Shown here: piece after piece, positions 55,279-63,565 of the stretch
Layout: every line of letters begins with the position of its first letter
How positions within the stretch are numbered: the first letter of the stretch is position 1
From: Psychrobacter glacincola
Lineage (GTDB): Bacteria; Pseudomonadota; Gammaproteobacteria; Pseudomonadales; Moraxellaceae
Assembly: GCA_001411745.2 (NCBI GenBank)
Contig: LIQB01000003.2
Coordinates: 406,353 to 470,352, forward strand
DNA length: 64,000 nt
Reading direction: 5' to 3'
Program-made: the position numbers and the translations under genes
The notes under the pieces: model-generated
The model's database searches: none
Told to the model about the DNA's origin: nothing
Seen by the model: the letters and a program-made list of their open reading frames with translations, nothing else

Positions 55279-56655
55279 ATGAAAAAATGGCCACTGATTA
55301 TAATAATAGCAGCCATCATCGGGCTGGTGGTTGCCTTTATTATTGGGCAATTACTGCCAAATATGCGCACCAGCAGTAGCGATATCGAGGTCAATATCAC
55401 TGATCCTGCTCTCATCAAGCAGGGCGAATATATCGCGCGCACTGCTGACTGTGTCGCGTGTCATACCACGCTCGATGGCGAGACTTATGCAGGCGGTTTG
55501 CCTATGCTAACGCCCCTTGGGGCAATTTATTCAACCAATATCACACCCGATCAAGAAACTGGCATCGGCAACTATAGTTTCGACGACTTTAAAAACGCCG
55601 TTAAGCATGGTGTACGCAGTGATAATAAAGCCTTATACCCTGCTATGCCGTACCCCTCTTACCAGCTCATGCCAGACGAAGACTTAGCCGCGATGTACGC
55701 TTTCTTTATGTCCGATGTCAAAGCCGTCAAACAAGCCAATCTAAAAAGCGAGCTACCTCCGATAGCAAACTGGCGCTGGCCATTGGCATACTGGCAGGTC
55801 TTATTTGATCGCAAGCGTGACTTTGTCCCTGAGACAGACGATGCCCTATTGACTCGTGGTCAATACTTAGTCGAAGGTCCTGGGCACTGCGGCTCTTGTC
55901 ACACTGGGCGCGGTATTGGCTTTCAAGAAATCGCTCTAAGTAATGCAGATTCTAACAAGTATTTGAGCGGTGCCATCATCGATGGTTGGCGCGCCAAAAG
56001 TATCCGCGGTGAGCATCGCGGACTTGGCACTTGGACGGTCGCAGAATTAAATGACTTCTTCAAAACTGGGCGTACTGATACCACTGCTGCCTTTGGTGCC
56101 ATGGCCGAAGTGGTTGAGCATAGCACCCAGTATATGACCGACTATGACATCAACGCCATGTCATCCTATCTTAAAACATTAACGCCCGCACCAAACAAAG
56201 AAGCCACACTGCCTGCGAAAAAAGACATCACTACGCAAAAATTACTAGATGGCGACTATGATTCGCGCGGTTCGATTTTGTACGCCGAATATTGCCAAAT
56301 TTGTCACCGTGTCGATGGTAAAGGAGTCGCGCGTATTTTCCCAGCGCTTGATGGCAATAGTGCGGTTTATTCTAACAATGCCGATTCGGTCTTACAGATT
56401 ACCTTAAGCGGTGGTCGTATGCCTGAAACCCCACATGACCGTATGGCATTTACTATGCCTGAATTCAGCAATCTTAGCGATGCAGATGTGGCAGAAGTGG
56501 TCAATTATGTCCGCAATAGCTGGACCAACCAAGCGCCTGAAATCGATGTCGATGACGTGGTAAAAATGCGGGCTTTCCTCGCTAAAAAACCAAAAACCAG
56601 TACGGATATTGCCCCAGACTTAAGTATTGATGCGCAAACAAAAGGAGCAGAATAA
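55279..56655 (+). CDS. Membrane-anchored triheme cytochrome c, coupled to tsdA
   Basis: 458 residues from ATG 55279; GGAGG 8 bases upstream favours it over ATG 55264. The N-terminus is an uncleaved or anchor helix (WPLIIIIAAIIGLVVAFIIG). Three heme sites: CVACH (58-62), CGSCH (204-208), CQICH (339-343), each in a cytochrome c domain, with possible Met ligands in YPAMPYP and FTMPEFS. The layout resembles cytochrome subunits of alcohol or aldehyde dehydrogenases. The stop overlaps the tsdA start (TAATG), so the two products are made together; a likely role is electron partner of TsdA. Confidence 0.88.
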   Translation: MKKWPLIIIIAAIIGLVVAFIIGQLLPNMRTSSSDIEVNITDPALIKQGEYIARTADCVACHTTLDGETYAGGLPMLTPLGAIYSTNITPDQETGIGNYSFDDFKNAVKHGVRSDNKALYPAMPYPSYQLMPDEDLAAMYAFFMSDVKAVKQANLKSELPPIANWRWPLAYWQVLFDRKRDFVPETDDALLTRGQYLVEGPGHCGSCHTGRGIGFQEIALSNADSNKYLSGAIIDGWRAKSIRGEHRGLGTWTVAELNDFFKTGRTDTTAAFGAMAEVVEHSTQYMTDYDINAMSSYLKTLTPAPNKEATLPAKKDITTQKLLDGDYDSRGSILYAEYCQICHRVDGKGVARIFPALDGNSAVYSNNADSVLQITLSGGRMPETPHDRMAFTMPEFSNLSDADVAEVVNYVRNSWTNQAPEIDVDDVVKMRAFLAKKPKTSTDIAPDLSIDAQTKGAE

Positions 56656-57623
56656 TGAAAAAATCTCCACTCAACTTGCCTACTATTGCTAGCGTTGTCT
56701 CTCAAAAAATGCCCATGGGCAACTTAACCACTGCTATCCTTACTGCTTCAGTGCTTAGTATCGCCGCTATCAGTAGTGGTTGCTCGCAGCCCGAGCCTAT
56801 CGAACAGAATGCACCTGAGTACGGCTTAGTCACTGCTGATGATGCCAACGAAGATATCGGCACTTATGTGCTGCCGCAAGATACGGCTATCTTGGATGAA
56901 CCAAATGCTGATGAGATATTTTATGGTAAACGCTTATTAAACGAAACCAAGCGCTTACTACCAGAGCATGTGGGCGCGCAAATGAACTGTAACAGCTGCC
57001 ATATCTCACAAGGTAAAATTCCACTTGGCGACCCGTATATCAATAGTTATAATTTCTATCCGCGCGTGATGCCACGATCTGGTAAGGAAGTCGATTTAAC
57101 CAAACGTATTAATGGCTGCTTCCAGCGCTCAATGAATGGCAAACCATTGAAACTTGAATCCCCTGAAATGCTGGCAATGTTGGCTTATATGAAATGGCTG
57201 TCGCAAAACACCCCAAAAGAGCAAAAAGTCGATATCCAAAATGCGGGTAAAGTGGATGAATCATTAACCCCAGATCCTGTCCGCGGCGAACAAATTTATA
57301 AAGCTCAATGTGCAACTTGTCATGGTGATAATGGCGAAGGCATCAAAGACAGTCGCGGCGATATCGTGTTCCCGCCACTATGGGGCGATGAATCCTTTAA
57401 TATCGGTGCTGGTATGGCACGTACTTACAAGGCGGCAGCCTTTGTAAAATACAACATGCCGATGGGTATTCAGACCAAAGGCTTATGGGGTCACGGAAAT
57501 GTGCTGAGCGATCAAGATGCCGTCGATGTGGCGCACTTCTTTACTCATCAGCCGCGCCCTGACTTTGCTGGTAAGGTTAATGATTGGCCAAATGGTAAAA
57601 AACCTAAAGACGCGCGTTACTGA
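56655..57623 (+). CDS. tsdA: Thiosulfate dehydrogenase / tetrathionate reductase TsdA
   Basis: 322 residues. TsdA joins two thiosulfates to tetrathionate, or the reverse, in the periplasm. Two heme sites, CNSCH (112-116) and CATCH (219-223). Cys155 in RINGCFQRSMNG is the only other cysteine besides the one in the signal region and fits the unusual Cys ligand of the active-site heme in this family. YNFYPRVMPRSG and PPLWGDESFNIGAGM are further family features. The signal segment ends ISSGC, which might make it a lipoprotein although the -3 residue is not typical. Confidence 0.92.
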   Translation: MKKSPLNLPTIASVVSQKMPMGNLTTAILTASVLSIAAISSGCSQPEPIEQNAPEYGLVTADDANEDIGTYVLPQDTAILDEPNADEIFYGKRLLNETKRLLPEHVGAQMNCNSCHISQGKIPLGDPYINSYNFYPRVMPRSGKEVDLTKRINGCFQRSMNGKPLKLESPEMLAMLAYMKWLSQNTPKEQKVDIQNAGKVDESLTPDPVRGEQIYKAQCATCHGDNGEGIKDSRGDIVFPPLWGDESFNIGAGMARTYKAAAFVKYNMPMGIQTKGLWGHGNVLSDQDAVDVAHFFTHQPRPDFAGKVNDWPNGKKPKDARY

Positions 57624-57720
57624 TATATTAAGAAGACGGTATTTATAAAGACTTCACTTAAGCGGACTTCACTTAGCAGACATCATTCAATGCTCGCTTG
57701 TGAGTGAGCATAGACACGAT

Positions 57721-57758
57721 AAACCTTTAAGAAAATACATTTTTCTTAAAGGTTTTTT
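57721..57758 (+). terminator. tsdA: tsdA terminator
   Basis: AAACCTTTAAGAAAA pairs with TTTTCTTAAAGGTTT around TACAT, with a T run after it. Confidence 0.9.
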
Positions 57759-57843
57759 TGTTATCTATAGTTAATGCTTCTACAAACTTCTCGCTCGTCA
57801 CTATATAGTTGCTGTATATCAAAGTCCGCTACCGCCATTTACT

Positions 57844-60228
57844 ATGAGGTCTGTCATGCGCAAAATTCCTGTCTACTCCCACCCTGCTGCCGGTTGGCCT
57901 GCGCTGATTTCCTCTACTCGTAAGCTGATGGATTATCAGACTTTTTTACGGGGTAGCATAAGTGTGCTAAAAAGCAACCAACCTAAGGGCGGATTCGACT
58001 GTCCGGGCTGCGCTTGGCCAGATCATAAGTCACATAAAGCCATTGATGTCTGTGAAAACGGCATCAAAGTCATCGCCAGTGAGACCATGACAAAAAAAGC
58101 CGATGCGCAGTTTTTTGCGCGACATAGCGTCACCGAATTACAAGGCTGGTCGGGCTATGAGCTTGAGCATAGTGGTCGTTTGTCAGAGCCTGTATATTAT
58201 GATGCTGCGCAAGACCGCTATCTACCGATCTCTTGGGAAGCCGCTTATACATGTATCGCAGAGCAGTTAGGACAGCTTGACTCACCAGATGAGGCGCTAT
58301 TTTATACCTCAGGGCGTGTCACTAACGAGCCCGCCTTTATGTATCAGCTGTTTGTGCGCTGTTTTGGCACCAATAATTTACCAGATTGCTCCAATATGTG
58401 TCACGAACCAACGTCGGTAATGCTCGGTAGACAGTTGGGTATTGGCAAAGCGACTGTGAAACTAGAAGACTTTGAGCAAGCCAAGCTGATATTGATGTTT
58501 GGACAAAATCCTGCGACCAATCATCCACGCATGCTTGAAATGCTTGCTCATGCTCACGAGCAAGGCTGTCGAATCCTCTCAATCAACCCTATGCGCGAAC
58601 AAGGCTTACGTAAATTTAGAAATCCGCAAAAGCCCACGCATATGGCGGCAGGTCAAAGTGATGAGATGGTTGATGAGGTCATTCAAATTCAGATCGGCGG
58701 CGATGCAGCACTCTTAACTGGTATCGCTAAGTGGCTGACTAAAAACAATAAAATCGATCAAAGCTTTATCGATGAGCATACCTCAGGATATGAGGCACTC
58801 GACGCGTGGCTGCGCCAACAATCATGGCCGGATGTGGAACGCGGGTCTGGTATCAGTAAAGAGGAAATCATTAATATAGCAAAACTGGTAGCGGCGAGTC
58901 CTGCGACCATTTGCACCTGGGGCATGGGCATCACTCAGCACGTCCAAGGCGATGACAATGTAGCGATGATTACCAACCTATTATTATTAATGGGTATGAT
59001 TGGTATTGATGGCGCAGGCGCGTCTCCCGTCCGTGGTCACTCTAACGTACAGGGCGACCGTACCATGGGCATCCATGAGCGCCCTGCACAAAAGCTACTA
59101 GACAGCCTTGAGCGTGTGTTTGAACGTCCGATGCCGCAAGAAAATGGCTTTGATGTGGTCTCTGGTGCAAAAGCATTGATTGCCGGTAAGCTAAAAGTAT
59201 TTATGAGTATGGGCGGTAATTATGCCGTGGCAGCACCTGATACCAGTGCGATTCAACACGCTTTAACCACCACTCAGCTCAATATTTTTGTCGGTACTAA
59301 ACTTAATGAAACTATGCTGTATCCGGGCGCGAACAATCTTATTCTGCCTTGCTTAGGTCGTACCGAACGTATTATTACTGCCAAAGGTGAGCAATTTGCC
59401 ACTATCGAAGATTCCATGTGTCAGATTGTACCCACTCGAGGCAACCTGAAACCCGTCAGCGATACGTTGAAATCTGAAGCACAAATTGTGGCAGATATCG
59501 CCACTCATTTGCTTGGTGCTGATTCGTCCATTCCTTGGCAAGCAATGAGTGAAGACTTTGACATCGTTCGTGATTATATCGCCCAAGCGATTGACGGTTT
59601 TGAAGACTTTAATCAGCGTATTCGCGAAACCGAGCGTGGCTTTCATTTGTACCATTCTGCACGTCATCGTGTATGGAATACTGACAGTGGCAAAGCACAA
59701 TTTGAAGTACCTCAATACCCTATCACCTACATTGCAGCACAAATGGCAGAGACCTCCTTAGCCTTTCACCATGACAAAAAACCCAATGATAAGACTAATA
59801 ATGCGCCAAACAATGAACAAAAAATTTGGCAATTGACCAGTGTCCGTAGCCATGACCAATTTAATACCATGATTTTCGGATTTGAAGATCGCTATCGCCA
59901 AACCAATCGCCGTGATGTGTTGTTTATGCACCCAGATGAAATGACTCGTTTGGGTTGGCAAGCAGGTGACCGAGTGATGGTGTCCCGCCATGCCAGCTCA
60001 AATGATTCAAATAACACAGACGGTACCGTTCAGCCACGCACGCTAGGGCCGTTAGTATTAACTGATATGGATATCGCCGCTAACGCTGTCGCAACTTACT
60101 ATCCTGAATGTAATGATTTATTTAATTTAGACACGCATGCACCAGACTCTCACATACCAGCGTATAAATCGACGACCGTTGTTTTGCAACGCGTTGAGGC
60201 AAATACTGGTACGACCGATCACGCATAG
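57844..60228 (+). CDS. FdhF/YdeP-family molybdopterin oxidoreductase
   Basis: 794 residues. Formate-dehydrogenase-like catalytic chain of the YdeP group. CPGC (53-56) may hold an Fe-S cluster or remnant. In LPDCSNMCHEPTSVMLG, Cys186 corresponds to the Mo ligand that is selenocysteine in E. coli FdhF. Later motifs: LMFGQNPATNHPRM, CTWGMGITQHVQGDDN, and GHSNVQGDRTMGI. The C-terminal domain binds the second cofactor. No Tat signal, so cytoplasmic. YdeP-type enzymes have no firmly known substrate. An ATG at 57856 is an alternative start. fdhD follows. Confidence 0.85.
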   Translation: MRSVMRKIPVYSHPAAGWPALISSTRKLMDYQTFLRGSISVLKSNQPKGGFDCPGCAWPDHKSHKAIDVCENGIKVIASETMTKKADAQFFARHSVTELQGWSGYELEHSGRLSEPVYYDAAQDRYLPISWEAAYTCIAEQLGQLDSPDEALFYTSGRVTNEPAFMYQLFVRCFGTNNLPDCSNMCHEPTSVMLGRQLGIGKATVKLEDFEQAKLILMFGQNPATNHPRMLEMLAHAHEQGCRILSINPMREQGLRKFRNPQKPTHMAAGQSDEMVDEVIQIQIGGDAALLTGIAKWLTKNNKIDQSFIDEHTSGYEALDAWLRQQSWPDVERGSGISKEEIINIAKLVAASPATICTWGMGITQHVQGDDNVAMITNLLLLMGMIGIDGAGASPVRGHSNVQGDRTMGIHERPAQKLLDSLERVFERPMPQENGFDVVSGAKALIAGKLKVFMSMGGNYAVAAPDTSAIQHALTTTQLNIFVGTKLNETMLYPGANNLILPCLGRTERIITAKGEQFATIEDSMCQIVPTRGNLKPVSDTLKSEAQIVADIATHLLGADSSIPWQAMSEDFDIVRDYIAQAIDGFEDFNQRIRETERGFHLYHSARHRVWNTDSGKAQFEVPQYPITYIAAQMAETSLAFHHDKKPNDKTNNAPNNEQKIWQLTSVRSHDQFNTMIFGFEDRYRQTNRRDVLFMHPDEMTRLGWQAGDRVMVSRHASSNDSNNTDGTVQPRTLGPLVLTDMDIAANAVATYYPECNDLFNLDTHAPDSHIPAYKSTTVVLQRVEANTGTTDHA

Positions 60229-60313
60229 TCAGCAACGGACGGATCATTGAATGATGCATATATTTAAAGGAAATGATAACTTTGGCAATGACCATACGAT
60301 ATAACGAGGTATT

Positions 60314-61411
60314 ATGATTGCCCAAAGTGATACTGAAACTGACGCAAAATATAGCGATAATTTTTCGGTAAAAACCCTAACAAATAAGACGTCAGAAACT
60401 ATAGAGTCATCTGCAACGCCGCTTGCACGTAATCATTGGGCGCAAAAGCATCATTATCCGACAGATAAATATAATCATAACAGTATTATTGAGACCCGTG
60501 TTGCTAAGACTAATATTGCACAGGCCCATATACAGCAAATCAGTATCGATTGCCAATCAGAGAGCTTAGCAGTGGAAGCTGCGGTTGCTATCGTTATCAA
60601 TGGTATCCACTATGCGGTACTGATGGCAAGCCCTCACCAGTTAGAGTATTTAGCCGTCGGATTTTTGTTTAGCGAAGGCTTAATTCAACATAGCCATGAG
60701 CTGCTTGATTGGGAAGTTACCCAACTGAATGATATCGAAAATTATCAACAATTCACGCAAGACTCATTTATAAAGGAACGATTTATAAGAGATGCTACGG
60801 ATGAAAGTTTAGAATCTGCAGCATTTGAACAAAGCTTATCGTCACTGCAAGATTATGACATTTATGTGGTGGAGCTAGTACTAAACCAGCGTTGCCATCA
60901 GCGTATCCAAGCGCAAAAACGTCAGCTAGCAGGGCGTACAGGTTGTGGTATGTGCGGCATCACAGGGCTAACACAAGCACTGCCTGACTTGAGTATCTAT
61001 CGTCAACACAGACAAAAGGCAGATACACCAAGTCTTGACTGTCTATTAGCAATACGCCAGCAAGTCGATGCCATGCAGCATACGCACCAATTGACCGGTG
61101 CCGTACACGCCGCTGCAACGATGTATAATCAGCAGCTATACCTATTCGAAGATGTAGGACGCCATAATGCGCTTGATAAGCTGATCGGTTGGCAACTGCG
61201 CAATAAAATAGAGATTAGCTGCGTCCTTATGACCTCGCGCCTGTCGATTGAGCTGGTACAAAAATCGATTCGTGGGCGCATCCCTTGGCTAGTCGGTATG
61301 TCTGCACCTACCAGTACGGCAGTGCGTGTCGCTGAGCGTTATGGTTTAGGATTAGCGGGTTTTTTGCGTGATAACAGAGTCACTTACTATTCGAATTATT
61401 CAGACCTATAA
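60314..61411 (+). CDS. fdhD: FdhD sulfurtransferase for formate dehydrogenase maturation
   Basis: 365 residues. FdhD passes sulfur from IscS to the molybdenum cofactor of formate-dehydrogenase-like enzymes. Active-site cysteines are in GRTGCGMCGITGL; TGAVHAAATMYNQQLYLFED and VGRHNALDKLIGWQL follow. It has about 80-90 extra N-terminal residues, polar and low in complexity (ETDAKYSDNFSVKTLTNKTS), compared with the usual ~270-280. The neighbour upstream is its natural client. Confidence 0.92.
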   Translation: MIAQSDTETDAKYSDNFSVKTLTNKTSETIESSATPLARNHWAQKHHYPTDKYNHNSIIETRVAKTNIAQAHIQQISIDCQSESLAVEAAVAIVINGIHYAVLMASPHQLEYLAVGFLFSEGLIQHSHELLDWEVTQLNDIENYQQFTQDSFIKERFIRDATDESLESAAFEQSLSSLQDYDIYVVELVLNQRCHQRIQAQKRQLAGRTGCGMCGITGLTQALPDLSIYRQHRQKADTPSLDCLLAIRQQVDAMQHTHQLTGAVHAAATMYNQQLYLFEDVGRHNALDKLIGWQLRNKIEISCVLMTSRLSIELVQKSIRGRIPWLVGMSAPTSTAVRVAERYGLGLAGFLRDNRVTYYSNYSDL

Positions 61412-61810
61412 AGTTTTATGCTCGACTCTCTCATTAAGCGCACTTATTCATAAACTCTCATTTTCAGCGCTTTAATGACAGACATATAACGCTGATTTTT
61501 CGATAATAAACGGTCTCCTTTTTATCTCAATCGAAGCTTTTCTAAAACACTATCTATTCCCTATCTCGTTTTATCAAACACACAACGATATAATGAAGAT
61601 ATTATTTCGCACATTATATTCGATAATTATGATGTTTTTTGACGAACCATCCCTGATTTTTAAGTTTGATAATGGCTTAATTTGACCTCTTAATACTTTG
61701 AATAGCCATTAATTTATGGTCAAATAAGGAGAATTGAGTAGATAATTCGCATTTAGCGAAAAAATAACTTGTAATTTAAATTATATTTGCTAATATAGGC
61801 GTCCTTGATT
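61412..61810. other. Intergenic stretch fdhD - tRNA-Cys
   Basis: About 400 AT-rich bases. Apart from the tRNA promoter at the right end I see no gene or strong structure. Confidence 0.6.
61769..61796 (+). promoter_or_regulatory. Promoter of tRNA-Cys
   Basis: TTGTAA (61769-61774), 16-base spacer, TAATAT (61791-61796), placing the start about 8 bases before the tRNA. Confidence 0.5.
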
Positions 61811-61884
61811 GGCTGGGTGGCAGAGTGGTCATGCAGCGGACTGCAACTCCGTTAACGCCGGTTCGATTCCGACCTCAGCCTCCA
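61811..61884 (+). tRNA. tRNA-Cys (GCA)
   Basis: 74 bases with CCA encoded. Acceptor GGCTGGG pairs with CTCAGCC (one G-T), discriminator T as is usual for cysteine tRNA, anticodon loop CTGCAAC with anticodon GCA, and T-loop GGTTCGATTCC. Confidence 0.97.
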
Positions 61885-61927
61885 ATTATTTAGGTTAAAA
61901 TTTTATTCATATTATATTAATTTTAGC

Positions 61928-61955
61928 TTGCTTTATTAATATAAATGCTTATAAT
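61928..61955 (+). promoter_or_regulatory. Possible promoter of tRNA-Leu
   Basis: TTGCTT (61928-61933), 16-base spacer, TATAAT (61950-61955), leaving a leader of about 45 bases before the tRNA. Confidence 0.45.
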
Positions 61956-62007
61956 AGCGACCACTATCTAACAAGTATAAAGCTTACTTTTAGATTATAC
62001 AAGTTTT

Positions 62008-62094
62008 GCCCGGGTGGTGAAATTGGTAGACACAAGGGATTTAAAATCCCTCGCTAGTAATAGCGTGCCGGTTCAAGTCCGGCTCCGGGTACCA
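62008..62094 (+). tRNA. tRNA-Leu (UAA)
   Basis: 87 bases with a long variable arm (CGCTAGTAATAGCG), CCA encoded. Acceptor GCCCGGG pairs with TCCGGGT with a G-U first pair; anticodon loop TTTAAAA with anticodon TAA. D-loop carries GGTAGACA as in leucine tRNAs. Confidence 0.97.
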
Positions 62095-62101
62095 TTATAT
62101 T

Positions 62102-62133
62102 AAAAGGCTTCCAAGCAATTGGAAGCCTTTTTC
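62102..62133 (+). terminator. Terminator after tRNA-Leu
   Basis: AAAAGGCTTCCAA pairs with TTGGAAGCCTTTT around GCAA, followed by T's. Confidence 0.92.
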
Positions 62134-62272
62134 TTATTGTGCACTTTCTCTTATTAAACTAAATTTTTTCCACTATTTAGACAATTTACTAGTAATGAAC
62201 TGCTAGCTTTACTGTTAAACGTCCTTCTCACGTTTAGGGTAATAAGCTATATCAATTGTATATAATCAATAG

Positions 62273-62651
62273 TTAGCCACATTCTATTATCCCATTCTGA
62301 AAAGGCAAACCTTGTGTCGTAATAAAAAATAGATAGAACGACCCTAACATGATAAAAAAAGCAGCCACTTTCATAGTACTTAACGGCCTATTGGTGACAC
62401 TAGCCAGCGCAAGCATTAATTTGGAATCTGTGAGCATAAACAAACACAACGCCTGCATAAAGATAGCCTTTAATAACTGCTCCACAGGTTTTATTAACAA
62501 AAAGTAAAATTGATATGTCTATTATTACAATAGTAAAAAACGCATATTTAACAGAGCTACTTAAATACGCATTGCCATTGTATCGTTGATAAACTTTGGG
62601 TCGCCTTGCTCTTTTCTTTTTTATATAACTCGTGGTAGGTTGAATAGTCAT
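62273..62651 (-). pseudogene. Small membrane protein gene with frameshift in an A5/T5 run
   Basis: Two overlapping minus-strand frames fit together as one gene. The first starts at ATG 62651 (MTIQPTTSYIKKKRARRPKV) and reaches a hydrophobic helix (YAFFTIVIIDISILL). The second carries on as IKPVEQLLKAIFMQALCLFM, then VAAFFIMLGSFYLFFITTQG to its stop at 62273. Dropping one base from the five-A run at 62499-62503 joins them into about 126 residues with a basic N-terminus and two or three membrane helices. Either a true frameshift mutation or a sequencing slip. Family unknown. Confidence 0.6.
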
Positions 62652-62694
62652 CGGGTTGGTTGCGTTAAAATACCAAATGGTTTCCCACCTTCCT

Positions 62695-63555
62695 TTAGTC
62701 TGGCATCATCTCTTCTGATTGAAAATGTTGCAACTCCTGAATGGCAGGTGACCACCAATATCCTGTCTGCGGACAAGGCTGATCTGCCTCACATCGTGAA
62801 GATTCCGGTACTGCACTACTGCCACCACCACTATCGGCGATACGCTCAACGAGCATCCAAGTAACAGGAGCTCTACCGACAGCGTGTGTCGTATCAGGAT
62901 CATAACCGGTATTAGCTTCATTCGCTAACATGCCATCCAATAGCACTTGAGCACTGGCATCTGCTCGACTTGGTACATAAATGCCTGCGACAGGGACGAC
63001 TTCATCTACCTCAACGCTATATTGTTGGTTGAGACTATAGATAGGCCATGATTCAGGCGCATTAAGCGCTCCTCTTGATTCAATGCTATAATTTTCTATT
63101 AAGTCGTATAAACACCAACCAAAATAACTGGTTATTCCCATGTTAAAGGCACGTAAGCTTGCCTCTCTTTCCCATTTATCGTAATCAATTTGCTGCTGCT
63201 CTGGCATCCAGTCGATATCGTAATCCATGCTGATAGCCCGAAAATCACTTTTTACGTTACCCCCATAGCCTATTGCTGCCAAATCCCCCTTTAACAGCTC
63301 TTGATAACCAACATTAAGATTATCTAAGGTGGTACGCAGATTCGGTAATACCCGCTCGCCCCAGACGATATCAGGCTGTCTATTGATATGACGCGTACGG
63401 TAATCAAACGGCAAATCATTGACAAATAGCTCTAGCGCATATTCAGCAGCTTCTAGCATATTCGCAAAAGCATCGCGCATCTCTTTAAAGTAAACGGGTG
63501 AGCTGTAGCGTTCTAATAAGTAAATCTCTTGCGGTCTGATGATGTAGTTGTTCAT
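62695..63555 (-). CDS. Uncharacterised protein, possibly immunity-type (Imm71/72-like)
   Basis: 286 residues, cytoplasmic by sequence. Starts MNNYIIRPQEIYLLERYSSP; the central part is helical with acidic and aromatic residues (YDKWEREASLRAFNMGITSY). The C-terminal segment RCEADQPCPQTGYWWSPA, later followed by EEMMPD, is a distinctive Cys-Pro-Trp pattern I associate with immunity proteins of polymorphic-toxin or type VI systems. That link is a recollection and weak. It lies 10 bases downstream of the lipoprotein gene, so they form a pair in an accessory patch next to tRNA genes. Confidence 0.55.
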   Translation of the reverse strand: MNNYIIRPQEIYLLERYSSPVYFKEMRDAFANMLEAAEYALELFVNDLPFDYRTRHINRQPDIVWGERVLPNLRTTLDNLNVGYQELLKGDLAAIGYGGNVKSDFRAISMDYDIDWMPEQQQIDYDKWEREASLRAFNMGITSYFGWCLYDLIENYSIESRGALNAPESWPIYSLNQQYSVEVDEVVPVAGIYVPSRADASAQVLLDGMLANEANTGYDPDTTHAVGRAPVTWMLVERIADSGGGSSAVPESSRCEADQPCPQTGYWWSPAIQELQHFQSEEMMPD

Positions 63556-63565
63556 ATACTATTAC

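Noticed and set aside
58397..58406. Selenocysteine codon in the formate-dehydrogenase-like gene
   Set aside because: The position is TGT (Cys), with no in-frame TGA.
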